Translations under genes and position numbers: made by a program | Source: Cylindrotheca closterium | Taxonomy: Eukaryota; Bacillariophyta; Bacillariophyceae; Bacillariales; Bacillariaceae | NCBI GenBank assembly: GCA_933822405.4 | Contig: CAKOGP040000047.1 | Location: 33,622 to 97,621 of the forward strand | DNA: 64,000 nt | Direction of reading: 5' to 3' | Shown here: piece by piece, positions 17,925 to 26,957 of the stretch | Numbering within the stretch: position 1 is the first letter of the stretch | How the letters are laid out: every line of letters begins with the position of its first letter | Notes under the pieces: model-generated | The model's input: the letters and a program-made list of their open reading frames with translations, nothing else | Told to the model about the DNA's origin: nothing | Databases searched by the model: none

Positions 17925-18849
17925 GAGCAGTCTGTTAATCGGGTCACTAAGTAATGCTCAAAGGGTTCTCTAAAATGATGATCGTATAAATCAATATACG
18001 CTAGCTCATTATTACTGTGACATATTGTGAATGACTCCCAACGAGGGATAAATAGTCACAAAACTTGCTTATATCTTCATTAGTAAATATCAGCACAATC
18101 GACGGTTTTAAAAAAGCCCGATTAAAGTTTCCATACATTATATCGACTATAAAAGAATTCTTTAATTCTTCAATCACCTCAAAAAGATCATTTAATCTTG
18201 TATCATCACCTCGTGTTCTTGTAAAATCGAACATATAAACGTCAACATTTTTTCTTTTAGATAATTTTATAACGGCTGACCTTACTCGATTAGGTCTATC
18301 AATCGGCAATTTCTCAATTCCTATACCTAAAGTTTTTTCATTTGCAGCCAAATATCGAATAAAAGTAGATTTATCTTGACCCCCTACCATATCCTCTATC
18401 CACACCACTTTTCTGTTTCGAAAATAATTCTGGTACCGACCAGTAATCAGACCCAGTAACTGACTTTGCCATTTTTTTAATTCCAGCTTCATCTCTTCTT
18501 TTTCCGACAAATAATCTGCTAAACCCGCATACCACGGACCCGCAATACGAGTATCCAATTTTTCACAGTAACTCGAACTATCGTAAGCGAGTTCAACTTG
18601 AAGAGTCAAGTTTTCCGTTGAAAATATTTCACTGAATATCTTTAGCAAAGCTTTTTTACTTTTCCGACTTAATAATTTTAAACGACCTTGGTAATGCCTA
18701 CGATTCGTAGTTTCACCAACCTCGAGCTGAAAAACAGCTTCAGATGCAATATTATTCAGTTTATCCTGAACAGATTTAGGTGATGGTAATTTGTCGTCTT
18801 TATCAGCATTCCAGGTAAAGACCCAACGCTTCTGCAAACTATGTATCAT
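17925..18849 (-). pseudogene. CRESS-type replication initiator Rep (locus 3, subfamily A), frameshifted near the end
   Basis: The most complete Rep. From the ATG at 18849 (better than the TTG at 18945, since motif I follows at once) it shows, in order: motif I VFTWN (residues 10-14), motif II HYQG (52-55) after FQLEVGE, motif III YCEK (94-97; Tyr is the nicking residue), AGPWY, Walker A region MVGGQDKSTF (154-163), Walker B VYMFDF (204-209) and motif C VLIFTN (252-257). The usual Gly before Lys in Walker A is Asp here. The frame ends at 18001, but the homologous tail (NNELAYIDLYDHH...) continues in another frame to TAA 17925, so a small deletion near 18050 has truncated it by roughly 40 residues. 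Known role of the family: nicking and unwinding for rolling-circle replication. Followed by toxin and immunity genes on the same strand. Confidence 0.85.
17968..18010 (-). repeat. 43-bp direct repeat, copy 1
   Basis: Identical over 43 bases to 20049-20091, same orientation, 2,081 bp apart, lying in the 3' coding tail of two Rep genes. Flanking bases are only about three-quarters alike, so the perfect island points to recent recombination or gene conversion. Confidence 0.9.
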
Positions 18850-18879
18850 TGTAAGTTTTCTTAATCTTAAACAATAGAG

Positions 18880-18997
18880 AAATCTGCTGAAATCTGAATA
18901 GATTTCAACAGATCTAAAAATCCTGACAGATTTTAACAAATTCAAAAAATTTAATAGGTTAGTAGTAGCCTTCGGCTAGTAAATCCACTAACCTATT
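18880..18997. promoter_or_regulatory. Iterons and stem-loop upstream of Rep: candidate replication origin
   Basis: Immediately upstream of the Rep start lie AAATCTG at 18880-18886 and 18890-18896, and inverted or related copies (TAGATTT, CAGATCT, CAGATTT) to 18933. Next is a stem of 11 bp (18953-18963 with 18987-18997) whose loop holds a second small hairpin (TAGCC-TTC-GGCTA). Iterons plus a stem-loop are the layout of Rep-dependent origins. No TATTAC nonanucleotide is present, so the origin type is unproven. Confidence 0.4.
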
Positions 18998-19023
18998 CTC
19001 TCCTATACATTATATAGAAAGTC

Positions 19024-19116
19024 TGGGAGTTTTGGGAGTTTTTTAACTCATAAGCTTCTATGACGTGCTATAATAGCTTCAAAAAGCTCCCAAGTGCTAA
19101 AAAAACTGGGAGTTTT
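19024..19116 (-). repeat. TGGGAGTTTT repeats and T-tract hairpin
   Basis: TGGGAGTTTT occurs at 19024-19033, 19033-19042 and 19107-19116, with an inverted copy (AGCTCCCA) at 19085-19092. The last two can pair into a hairpin which, on the minus strand, is followed by T residues, so it may terminate ORF 19136-19999; the repeats may also be iterons. Confidence 0.5.
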
Positions 19117-19135
19117 TTTTTTTTAAACTCAAAAA

Positions 19136-19999
19136 TTAATCAGAGAAAAAATTTTTTATCACAAAATTAAATACTGCTTTACGAGCAGGTATTTGCTTCC
19201 GCTCAGATTCAATTAAAATTTGCCATAAAATTTCTAAATAAGTCTTATAACTGATCCTACCAGTAACACACAAATATTGTAAATAACGTAACAAATTAAT
19301 CGCAAAGCCAGGATATTTTACTAAAAGCCCCGTTATAAACAGCACAATACAGGTAAAAAAACCATTTTTTTTCGGATCTGCCTCAGACAATTTATCATAA
19401 CGTGTAAGAAGAACCATCCACTCATCGATAGCTTCCTTAAAATCACCGTTATACAACATAAGCTGCAACTCAGTCGTAACTGACATACAAACAATACCAA
19501 TTGGTAAGCCCAATCGCATACGCCTTAAACTAGCTAATATAATTCTATCTTCTTCTGTTAAATTAACCAACCCATAAGAAATATAAGTAGCCCACCAATC
19601 ATAGCTAGCTATTCCTCGCATAACACCTAACGTAGCTACAACACCAGATGATACTGCTATTTGCACAGCCCTTTTATAAACCCCTGGAACCACTTTACGT
19701 ATAAAGCAAGTTACCCCCTTAGCTTGACCACCTCTCAAATTATTAGAAATAATTTTAGAGTCAGTAGAGCCAGTACTTTTTCTATCATTAGCCTGTTTCT
19801 TTTGTAAAGTAATTTGTTCTGCAGTTTCAAGAGTAGTCAAAACAAGTGAAAAAACTAGTCTGTAAGTTAAGAACATAACTAAAACACCAACATAGAATCT
19901 CAAAATATCACTTTTGACCATAAAATAATTAATAATTTTTATAAACTCATCTACAAAATATTGACAATTTGTATTAAAATTGTCAGCATCTCTCGTCAA
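19136..19999 (-). CDS. Multispanning membrane protein, unknown
   Basis: Up to 287 residues from a TTG at 19999, or 261 from the ATG at 19921. Hydrophobic segments lie near residues 33-56, 112-130, 166-180 and 208-240, with a polar Lys/Ser-rich linker around residues 62-90. The TTG overlaps the TGA stop of the preceding Rep remnant as TTGA, a possible translational-coupling arrangement. It sits between two Rep genes in the unit bounded by the 43-bp repeats. No family recognised; possibly plasmid cargo. Confidence 0.5.
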   Translation of the reverse strand: MTRDADNFNTNCQYFVDEFIKIINYFMVKSDILRFYVGVLVMFLTYRLVFSLVLTTLETAEQITLQKKQANDRKSTGSTDSKIISNNLRGGQAKGVTCFIRKVVPGVYKRAVQIAVSSGVVATLGVMRGIASYDWWATYISYGLVNLTEEDRIILASLRRMRLGLPIGIVCMSVTTELQLMLYNGDFKEAIDEWMVLLTRYDKLSEADPKKNGFFTCIVLFITGLLVKYPGFAINLLRYLQYLCVTGRISYKTYLEILWQILIESERKQIPARKAVFNFVIKNFFSD

Positions 20000-20215
20000 C
20001 CATTTGAGCAGTTCTTTAATTTAGTCTTTAGGTACTCCTCAAATGGTACTCTAAAATGATGATCGTATAAATCAATATACGCTAGCTCATTGTTTGCATT
20101 ATATATAGCAAATGCTTCCCAATGATCCAAAGATAAATAATTTGAAAATTTGGTAGTATCTCTATTTGTAAGCATAGTTAAATTACGAGACTTGTCTGAG
20201 TCTATTTTTTAATCG
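19996..20215 (-). pseudogene. CRESS-type Rep C-terminal fragment (locus 5, subfamily A)
   Basis: An open frame on the minus strand from about 20215 to TGA 19996-19998 reads motif C (LTMLTNRD) followed by FSNYLSLDHWEAFAIYN and the NNELAYIDLYDHH tail. It matches the tail of the Rep at 17.9-18.8 kb, including the 43-bp identical stretch. The endonuclease and Walker motifs are absent. This copy lacks the frameshift of the other, so it shows what the subfamily's C-terminus looks like. Confidence 0.75.
20049..20091 (-). repeat. 43-bp direct repeat, copy 2
   Basis: Partner of 17968-18010; lies in the tail of the locus 5 Rep fragment. Confidence 0.9.
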
Positions 20216-20234
20216 TATAGTGATGAATACTTTA

Positions 20235-20265
20235 TTAATAATAATATTAATTATATTATTATTAA
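20235..20265 (-). terminator. Hairpin after petM
   Basis: A perfect 13-bp A/T inverted repeat (20235-20247 with 20253-20265), nine bases beyond the petM stop on the minus strand. Confidence 0.5.
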
Positions 20266-20273
20266 ATATATTT

Positions 20274-20402
20274 TTATTCACCTTGTACTTTTAACAAAGC
20301 AAATCCTAAAGAAAGTCCAAATAAAGTCATTAAAAAGCAAATAACTGTAGTACTTACAATTTCTGGACTTGCATAGGGAAAGATTTGTCGAATTAATTCC
20401 AT
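20274..20402 (-). CDS. petM: Cytochrome b6f subunit VII
   Basis: A 42-residue protein: a short lumenal part (MELIRQIFPYASPEIV), one membrane helix and the C-terminus LGFALLKVQGE, typical of PetM. Plastid-encoded in red-lineage algae, nuclear in plants. Upstream neighbour on the same strand is petN. Confidence 0.9.
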   Translation of the reverse strand: MELIRQIFPYASPEIVSTTVICFLMTLFGLSLGFALLKVQGE

Positions 20403-20441
20403 AAGACTTTGAATTTTAAAAATTATAAAAAGTTTAAATAG

Positions 20442-20531
20442 TTAGAAACCATTTCGAGCCCAAACTGTTAACGCTAATGAAAACGTAAACATTGTCATTA
20501 AACCGGCCCAACCTAAACTGATGATATCCAT
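20442..20531 (-). CDS. petN: Cytochrome b6f subunit VIII
   Basis: A 29-residue one-helix protein ([20 protein letters not shown]... VWARNGF), the invariant PetN pattern. Essential for b6f assembly. Lies between psbH and petM. Confidence 0.96.
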   Translation of the reverse strand: MDIISLGWAGLMTMFTFSLALTVWARNGF

Positions 20532-20604
20532 ATATATATATTTAAATTATGTAAATTTTATAATTTAAAAGGTATAAATTACCTTTTAAATCACTTTATT
20601 AGTA

Positions 20605-20808
20605 TTATACAATACCATTTGCCCAATCTACATCAACATTTTCAATAATTAATGATGAATTATAGATTTGTAAAATAATCAATAAAAATACTAAAAACGC
20701 AACCATTACTACACCCATAATTGGAGTAGTCCCCCAACCTGGTGCAACTTTACCATATTCAGCATTTAATGGGCGTAAAATTTCACCTAATCTTGTTCGT
20801 AATGCCAT
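20605..20808 (-). CDS. psbH: Photosystem II phosphoprotein H
   Basis: A 67-residue protein with N-terminus [25 protein letters not shown] and one helix; the short N-terminus lacks the plant Thr phosphorylation site, as in algae. PsbH lies near the QB side of PSII. Confidence 0.97.
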   Translation of the reverse strand: MALRTRLGEILRPLNAEYGKVAPGWGTTPIMGVVMVAFLVFLLIILQIYNSSLIIENVDVDWANGIV

Positions 20809-20891
20809 AAAAATATTTTATATTTTTAATAAATGAATTTTTATAAGAAATGCTATATAATATCATATTGTTAATAATAATATTATATCGC

Positions 20892-21023
20892 ATGGAAACA
20901 GCAACTATTATTGTAATTTTTGTATCAAGTTTACTTTTAGGGATTACTGCATATTCAATTTATACAGCTTTTGGACCAACATCTAAAAATTTGCGCGATC
21001 CATTTGAAGAACATGAAGATTAA
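20892..21023 (+). CDS. psbN: PSII assembly protein PsbN
   Basis: A 43-residue protein ([20 protein letters not shown]... DPFEEHED) encoded opposite the psbB-psbT-psbH strand, as in most plastids. PsbN assists early PSII assembly rather than being a stable subunit. Confidence 0.97.
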   Translation: METATIIVIFVSSLLLGITAYSIYTAFGPTSKNLRDPFEEHED

Positions 21024-21047
21024 AAAATAAAACTAATTTATTTGGTT

Positions 21048-21146
21048 TTATTTTCTAATAATACGTGGTGTTTCTCTAAAAAATACAGCAAAAAAGATTA
21101 CCATTAAAGTACCAATAAGTAAAAATGTATAAACTAACGCTTCCAT
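21048..21146 (-). CDS. psbT: Photosystem II protein T
   Basis: A 32-residue one-helix protein ([20 protein letters not shown]... [10 protein letters not shown]). Downstream of psbB on the same strand by 48 bases and converging on psbN. Confidence 0.96.
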   Translation of the reverse strand: MEALVYTFLLIGTLMVIFFAVFFRETPRIIRK

Positions 21147-21194
21147 TATCTGATCCTATTTAAATATAAATAAATTTAAAAACCTGGCTATATT

Positions 21195-22724
21195 TTACAC
21201 AGCACCTTGTTTTTTTGTTGATTTGTCACCAAGTTTTTGGAATGCACCAAATTCTACTTGTTCTGTAACTTCTGCTCCAATACCTGTGAATACATCACGG
21301 AAAATTGTTCGACCACCATGCCATAAATGTCCAAAGAAGAATAATAATGCAAAATTAGCATGACCAAAAGTATACCAACCACGTGGACTACTTCTGAATA
21401 CGCCATCAGATTCTAAACTTGTTCTATCAAATTCAAAAACTTCTCCTAGTTGTGCTTTACGAGCAAATTTCTTAACTGTTGGTGCGTCTTTAAATGTTTG
21501 ACCATTTAATTTACCACCATAAAAATCGACAGTGACACCCACTTGCTCAATACTATATTTAGATTCGGCACGACGGAACGGAATATCAGCACGGATAATA
21601 CCATCTTTATCGACTAAAATAACTGGGAATGTTTCAAAGAATGCGGGCATACGACGTACTGTTAATTCCCGACCTTCTTTATCACGGAAAATTGGATGAC
21701 CTAACCAAGCTTCAGCAATACCATCTCCTTTATCCATTGGTCCAGCACGGAATAAACCGCCCTTTGCCGGATTATTTCCAATATAGTCATAAAATGCTAA
21801 TTTATCTGGAATTCGTGACCAGGCTTGGCTCTCAGATAACCCTTCACTTACAGAGACTTCAACTTGTCGTTCAATTTCTTGTTGAAAGTATCCACTATCC
21901 CATTGATAACGAGTTGGACCAAATAACTCAATTGGTGTTGCTGCAGCACCATACCACATTGTCCCAGAAGTTACAAAAGCAGCAAAGAAAACTGCTGCAA
22001 TACTACTCGATAATACTGTTTCAATATTACCCATTCTTAAACCACGATATAATCGTTGTGGAGGACGTACAGTTAAATGAAAAATACCAGCAAAGATTCC
22101 AAAAATACCTGCAGCAATATGATGTGCCGCAATACCACCAGGATTAAATGGATTAAAACCGTCAGCACCCCAAGCCGGTGCAACTGGTTGAACTTTACCA
22201 GTAATACCATAGGCATCTGAAACCCAAATACCTGGTCCAAATAAACCAGTTACGTGAAATGCTCCAAAACCAAAACATGCTAAACCTGATAAAAATAAAT
22301 GAATACCAAAAATTTTTGGTAAATCTAAAGCAGGTTCTCCCGTTCTTGGATCACGAAATAGTTCTAAATCCCAATATACCCAATGCCAAATTGCAGCTAA
22401 GAAACATAAACCCGATAAAACAATGTGTGATAATGCAACACCTTCAAAACTCCAGATACCTGGATTTGAAACACTTTCTCCAGTAATACTCCAACCCCCC
22501 CAAGAATCTGTAATACCTAAACGAGTCATAAATGGCATAACAAACATTCCTTGACGCCACATTGGATTTAAAACAGGGTCAGACGGGTCAAAAACAGCTA
22601 ACTCATATAATGCCATTGATCCAGCCCAACCAGCAACTAAAGCTGTATGCATTAAATGTACTGCAATTAATCTTCCAGGATCATTTAAAACGACAGTGTG
22701 AACACGATACCATGGTAATGCCAT
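21195..22724 (-). CDS. psbB: Photosystem II CP47 core antenna protein
   Basis: CP47 (509 residues, normal length) carries about 16 chlorophylls beside D2. Features seen: [22 protein letters not shown]-terminus, six helices with paired His ligands (e.g. [18 protein letters not shown]), and the large lumenal loop between helices 5 and 6. First gene of psbB-psbT. A run of A/T precedes it for 240 bases. Confidence 0.99.
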   Translation of the reverse strand: MALPWYRVHTVVLNDPGRLIAVHLMHTALVAGWAGSMALYELAVFDPSDPVLNPMWRQGMFVMPFMTRLGITDSWGGWSITGESVSNPGIWSFEGVALSHIVLSGLCFLAAIWHWVYWDLELFRDPRTGEPALDLPKIFGIHLFLSGLACFGFGAFHVTGLFGPGIWVSDAYGITGKVQPVAPAWGADGFNPFNPGGIAAHHIAAGIFGIFAGIFHLTVRPPQRLYRGLRMGNIETVLSSSIAAVFFAAFVTSGTMWYGAAATPIELFGPTRYQWDSGYFQQEIERQVEVSVSEGLSESQAWSRIPDKLAFYDYIGNNPAKGGLFRAGPMDKGDGIAEAWLGHPIFRDKEGRELTVRRMPAFFETFPVILVDKDGIIRADIPFRRAESKYSIEQVGVTVDFYGGKLNGQTFKDAPTVKKFARKAQLGEVFEFDRTSLESDGVFRSSPRGWYTFGHANFALLFFFGHLWHGGRTIFRDVFTGIGAEVTEQVEFGAFQKLGDKSTKKQGAV

Positions 22725-22968
22725 AGTAATACATTCCTCAATATAAATAATGGGTTTTGACTTTCTTACAACTAAACTAAAGAAAAGTTAGCTATTATAT
22801 TATATTATTATAAGCAAAGATCAAGAAAATTACTTAAATTTAATAATTGATAAATGTTTTAGAAAATTCGACTTGTTTAAATCTTTAAAATAGAGTAAAG
22901 TAATAACAACTAAATATAATTATTAACTTTCTATATCATTTTACAAAATTCATTATCTTAAATTTTTT

Positions 22969-23271
22969 ATGGCAAAAAAAAGTATGGTTGAGCGAGAAAG
23001 AAAACGTATTCGCTTAGAGAAAAAGTATGCTACAAAACGAACAACATTATTAAAAAGTTATCAAAAGGAACAAGATTTTACTAAAAAATTGAAATTACAT
23101 TCAAAAATTCAAAAGCTTCCTCGTAATAGTTCCAAAACACGCATACGTAATCGATGTTGGAAAACAGGCCGGCCTCGTGGCGTATTTCGAGATTTTGGAA
23201 CCTCACGTCATATTTTTCGAGAAATGGCTCATCAATGTTTATTACCCGGTGTTACTAAATCAAGTTGGTAA
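22969..23271 (+). CDS. rps14: 30S ribosomal protein S14
   Basis: A 100-residue basic protein with the C-terminal uS14 signature [22 protein letters not shown] and ending PGVTKSSW. It lacks the four-Cys zinc knuckle of short S14 forms, as usual in plastids. The 244 bases between psbB and this gene hold no gene. Confidence 0.97.
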   Translation: MAKKSMVERERKRIRLEKKYATKRTTLLKSYQKEQDFTKKLKLHSKIQKLPRNSSKTRIRNRCWKTGRPRGVFRDFGTSRHIFREMAHQCLLPGVTKSSW

Positions 23272-23415
23272 TTAAAAATTCAGTCTTGATTAAAATTAAA
23301 AATTTTTGATAATTTAGTTTATAATTATAAACATAAATCTTAGAGAACTCTTTTTCATACTATATTAAATTTTTTAGAACTACAATATTTTAAACATAGA
23401 ATTCAGAAAGGTCAT

Positions 23416-23508
23416 ATGATTTTAGATTCACAAGTTTATACCGCATTATGTATTGCATTATTAGCAGCAATTTTATCTATTCAATTAGGGATAACATTAT
23501 ATAAATAA
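23416..23508 (+). CDS. psaM: Photosystem I subunit XII
   Basis: A 30-residue one-helix protein (MILDSQVYTALCIALLAAIL... LGITLYK). PsaM lies near the PSI trimer interface. AAGGT precedes the start codon. Confidence 0.93.
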   Translation: MILDSQVYTALCIALLAAILSIQLGITLYK

Positions 23509-23575
23509 AACTTTTATTGAAAACAATTTTTTAATAATTAAAGAAATTTTATATTTTAATAATCATTTTAAAACT

Positions 23576-24637
23576 ATGGTAACAAACAATTTAAAAAAAT
23601 TTAATACTCCAGTTTTTCCATTTACAGCAATTGTCGGCCAAGAAGAAATGAAACTTGCTTTGCAATTAAATGTTATTGATCCTAAAATTGGTGGGGTTAT
23701 GATTATGGGTGATCGAGGTACTGGAAAATCAACTACAATTCGAGCAATTGCTGATTTACTTCCAGAAATTGAAATTGTAAAAGATGATCCGTTTAATTCC
23801 CATAAATCAGATTTGGAGTTAATGGGAAATGAAGTAAAAATGGCAATTCAAAACAATGAAAATTTAGAAACAGAATTGATTAAAATTCCAATGGTAGACT
23901 TACCATTAGGAGCTACAGAAGATCGGGTTTGTGGAACGATTGATATTGAAAAAGCATTAACTGAAGGTATAAAAGCATTTGAACCTGGTTTATTAGCTAA
24001 AGCAAATCGTGGGTTACTTTACGTTGATGAAGTAAATTTACTAGATGATCATTTGGTTGATATTTTATTAGATTCTGCAGCTTCCGGTTGGAATACAGTT
24101 GAACGTGAAGGTATTTCAATCCGTCACCCTGCTCGGTTTGTATTGGTTGGTTCAGGAAATCCTGAAGAAGGTGAATTACGGCCACAATTACTAGATCGAT
24201 TTGGCATGCACGCAGAAATTCGTACAGTTAAAGACCCAGTTTTACGTGTTAAAGTTGTTGAAGAACGAACATCATTTGACCAAACCCCAATGGTTTGGAT
24301 TGAAAACTATGAAACAGAACAACAAAATTTACGTGATAAGATTATTGCAGCTCAAAAGTTATTACCAAAAGTTGAAATGGATTATAACCTACGAATTAAA
24401 ATTTCAGAAGTTTGTAGTCAATTAGATGTGGATGGCTTACGTGGTGATATAGTAACTAATCGAGCTGCTAAAGCACATGCAGCTTATAATAAACGTGATA
24501 AAGTAACTGTGGCAGATATTCAAGCAATTATTACTTTATGCTTGCGACATCGTTTACGTAAAGACCCATTAGAATCAATTGATTCCGGTGATAAAGTAGG
24601 TAAAGTTTTTGATGAAGTGTTCGAAATGGAGAAATAA
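23576..24637 (+). CDS. chlI: Magnesium chelatase ATPase subunit I
   Basis: A 353-residue AAA+ ATPase that drives Mg insertion into protoporphyrin IX with ChlD and ChlH. Walker [13 protein letters not shown] (about residues 44-55), Walker [12 protein letters not shown], and the ChlI-specific insert [19 protein letters not shown] are visible. Followed 38 bases later by secG. Confidence 0.98.
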   Translation: MVTNNLKKFNTPVFPFTAIVGQEEMKLALQLNVIDPKIGGVMIMGDRGTGKSTTIRAIADLLPEIEIVKDDPFNSHKSDLELMGNEVKMAIQNNENLETELIKIPMVDLPLGATEDRVCGTIDIEKALTEGIKAFEPGLLAKANRGLLYVDEVNLLDDHLVDILLDSAASGWNTVEREGISIRHPARFVLVGSGNPEEGELRPQLLDRFGMHAEIRTVKDPVLRVKVVEERTSFDQTPMVWIENYETEQQNLRDKIIAAQKLLPKVEMDYNLRIKISEVCSQLDVDGLRGDIVTNRAAKAHAAYNKRDKVTVADIQAIITLCLRHRLRKDPLESIDSGDKVGKVFDEVFEMEK

Positions 24638-24675
24638 ATAGTTAAAATAAAATTTATTAACTAAAAAAAAAATCT

Positions 24676-24897
24676 ATGTTAAAAATACTTGGAATTTGTC
24701 TAAGTTTTTTTTTAATTGTTATTATTTTTTTACGAATTCCTCAAGAAAATGTTGGACTTGCAAGTTTTGCAAACAAAAGCAACTTATTAGGTTCACCACG
24801 TTCTGCACAACGTTTTTTGAATATTTTAACATTCGTTGGAATTTTTATTTACTTAGGAATAGCTTTTAAGATTAATTTATTAAACAATCAGACTTGA
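24676..24897 (+). CDS. secG: Preprotein translocase subunit SecG
   Basis: A 73-residue protein with two hydrophobic helices flanking the conserved loop (ENVGLASFANKSNLLGSPRSAQRFLN), the SecG/Ycf47 signature. It works with SecY and SecE in thylakoid export. The stop is TGA, direct evidence that TGA is not recoded. Confidence 0.88.
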   Translation: MLKILGICLSFFLIVIIFLRIPQENVGLASFANKSNLLGSPRSAQRFLNILTFVGIFIYLGIAFKINLLNNQT

Positions 24898-24924
24898 TTG
24901 TTTAATAAATTAATCTTAAAAGCT
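24861..24924. terminator. 30-bp perfect hairpin between secG and petD
   Basis: Arms 24861-24890 and 24895-24924 pair perfectly over 30 bp around a 4-nt loop. The left arm contains the last codons of secG. It lies between convergent genes and can serve both strands. Confidence 0.85.
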
Positions 24925-24943
24925 TTGATAAAAACGTCAATTT

Positions 24944-25426
24944 TTACCAAAAACCTAAGGAAACAGCTTTGTCAATTGGTAAACATGCTCCAATTCCAAA
25001 CCAAACAGCAAAAATAAATCCAACAATGAATGTTAGACTTGCTAATGGTCGGCGGAATGGATTTTGGAATTTATTAACATTCTCAATAAAAGGTACAGTT
25101 ACTAAACCAATTGGCACTGCAGCCATTGCTAATACTCCTAATAATTTATTTGGTAGTACTCGTAATAAATTAAATGTAGGAAAAAAATACCATTCTGGTA
25201 AAATCTCTAATGGGGTATTAAATGGATCAGCTGGTTCACCCATCTGTGTAGGAGCTAATGTTGCTAAACCTACACAACACATTAACATTCCTAACATTGT
25301 TAATGGGAAAATATATAAAATATCATTTGGCCAAGCAGGTTCACCATAGTAATTATGACCCATTCCTTTAGCTAATTTAGCTCTTAATTTAGGATCAGTT
25401 AAATCCGGTTTTTTAATTACTGACAT
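24944..25426 (-). CDS. petD: Cytochrome b6f subunit IV
   Basis: A 160-residue protein with three helices and the [13 protein letters not shown] motif (the PEWY of the quinol-oxidising site). Unspliced. Thirty bases downstream of petB; one operon. Confidence 0.99.
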   Translation of the reverse strand: MSVIKKPDLTDPKLRAKLAKGMGHNYYGEPAWPNDILYIFPLTMLGMLMCCVGLATLAPTQMGEPADPFNTPLEILPEWYFFPTFNLLRVLPNKLLGVLAMAAVPIGLVTVPFIENVNKFQNPFRRPLASLTFIVGFIFAVWFGIGACLPIDKAVSLGFW

Positions 25427-25456
25427 ACTAAGTTTATTATTATTTTTTTATTTTTA

Positions 25457-26104
25457 TTATAATGGCCCTGAAATACCTTGTTTACGAATCATTAAAAAAT
25501 GTGTTAACATTAATACTGCTGCTGCAACAGGTAAAACAAATGTATGAGCACTATAAAATCGTGTTAAAGTCGCTTGACCAACACTTTCTCCACCACGTAA
25601 AATTAAAACTAATGGTGGACCAACAATCGGTACTGCAGCAGGAACACCAGTTACAATTTTACAAGCCCAAAAACCAACTTGATCCCATGGTAGTGAATAA
25701 CCCGTTACACCAAAAGAGACAGTGACAACTGATAAAATGACTCCGGTTACCCAAGTTAATTCTCGGGGTTTTTTAAATCCGCCCGTTAAATAGACACGAA
25801 AAACGTGTAATACTAACATTAACACCATCATACTTGCCGACCAACGGTGAAGTGAACGAATTAACCATCCAAAATTGACGCTTGTCATAATATATTCAAC
25901 CGAAGCAAACGCATCAACTACACTTGGACGATAATAGAATGTCATAGCAAATCCAGTTGCAACTTGAATTAAAAAACAAGTAAGAACAAGACCACCAAAA
26001 CAATAAAAAATATTAACATGAGGTGGAACATATTTACTAGAAATATCATCAGCAATGGCTTGAATTTCTAAACGTTCCTCAAACCAATCGTAAACTTTAC
26101 TCAT
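25457..26104 (-). CDS. petB: Cytochrome b6
   Basis: A 215-residue four-helix protein; haem-ligand His residues sit in [21 protein letters not shown] and in [20 protein letters not shown]. The Cys near residue 35 that binds haem c-n is present (YCFGG). No intron. First gene of petB-petD. Confidence 0.99.
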   Translation of the reverse strand: MSKVYDWFEERLEIQAIADDISSKYVPPHVNIFYCFGGLVLTCFLIQVATGFAMTFYYRPSVVDAFASVEYIMTSVNFGWLIRSLHRWSASMMVLMLVLHVFRVYLTGGFKKPRELTWVTGVILSVVTVSFGVTGYSLPWDQVGFWACKIVTGVPAAVPIVGPPLVLILRGGESVGQATLTRFYSAHTFVLPVAAAVLMLTHFLMIRKQGISGPL

Positions 26105-26169
26105 AAATGAACTTTTACAATATTATTCACGGTTAAGCAATCCTAATTAGTTTACGTCTATTTCATTAA

Positions 26170-26257
26170 AGGCGAGAGTGGGATTCGAACCCACGGAACC
26201 TGCAAAGATTCATCTGATTTCAAATCAGACGCAATCGACCAACTCTGCCATCTCGCC
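26170..26257 (-). tRNA. trnS: tRNA-Ser (UGA)
   Basis: Class II cloverleaf of 88 bases with anticodon loop TTTGAAA (UGA) and a long variable arm; acceptor GGCGAGA/TCTCGCC. Confidence 0.93.
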
Positions 26258-26297
26258 AAAAAGATTAGTTATAAGAACTAATCTTAAATAATATTAA

Positions 26298-26717
26298 TTA
26301 AGCGTCATATGTCGCTATTCCACTAAATTTAATTAAAGCTGGATTAGGATTTTTTCCAATAGAAAAATCACGACTACCAACGGAGATTCGACCTGGATTA
26401 ACTTTTTCAGGGAAAACACCATCTTTCGGATGTAAATATTGAACTTCACCACTTGGAAAAATTCGATAAATTTTATAATTATTAATTTTAAAAGTTCGTA
26501 ATTGAGTTCCAAGTGCTAAACATTGCTCTTTACGAGCTAAATACAACAAATTTTCTCCATTACGCATAATGGCAGCACCACCAGTAGGCATTTCAAAGAT
26601 TTGTTCTTTTGCGCTTGTCCATGTAATAGCATATTTTTCTTCAACTTCAGCTGAGCGTAACCAGCCACCAGTACTACCACCAAAAGTTGGAAAAGGTGTT
26701 TGTAAATTTAATGTCAT
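26298..26717 (-). CDS. psaD: Photosystem I subunit II
   Basis: A 139-residue stromal protein that docks ferredoxin on PSI. N-terminus [19 protein letters not shown] and the basic segment [18 protein letters not shown] are typical. Plastid-encoded only in red-lineage algae. Confidence 0.97.
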   Translation of the reverse strand: MTLNLQTPFPTFGGSTGGWLRSAEVEEKYAITWTSAKEQIFEMPTGGAAIMRNGENLLYLARKEQCLALGTQLRTFKINNYKIYRIFPSGEVQYLHPKDGVFPEKVNPGRISVGSRDFSIGKNPNPALIKFSGIATYDA

Positions 26718-26800
26718 TTTAAAAAATTAATAAATAGTTAATGCTCAGTATGTTATTTTAGCATAAAAACTTTTTTTTATTAGATTATTACTTAATCTCA

Positions 26801-26874
26801 TAGCGGAGAATGGATTTGAACCATTGACCTTCGGGTTATGAGCCCAACGAGCTACCAGGCTGCTCTACTCCGCG
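26801..26874 (-). tRNA. trnfM: Initiator tRNA-fMet (CAU)
   Basis: Cloverleaf with loop CTCATAA; the first acceptor pair is mismatched (C1 with U72), the mark of an initiator, and the start CGCGGAG and GGTTCAAAT arm fit plastid trnfM. Confidence 0.92.
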
Positions 26875-26902
26875 TTAGATAAGATATATAGAAATATATC
26901 AA

Positions 26903-26957
26903 AATAATAATAAAAATGTCAATTAAATTTGATTTAATTGACATTTTTATTATTATT
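26903..26957 (-). terminator. 26-bp perfect hairpin at the rpl12 3' end
   Basis: Arms 26903-26928 and 26932-26957 pair perfectly with a 3-nt loop and include the rpl12 stop codon. Confidence 0.8.

Noticed and set aside
18953..18997. Canonical CRESS nonanucleotide in the stem-loop upstream of Rep
   Set aside because: The loop holds a small hairpin but no TATTAC sequence, so it is listed only as a candidate.
12347..20215. CRISPR array or tandem repeat array
   Set aside because: No regularly spaced repeats; only single direct-repeat pairs and iteron-like clusters were found.
22259..22486. Plus-strand frames opposite psbB
   Set aside because: Antisense shadows rich in Gln/Leu caused by the codon use of psbB.
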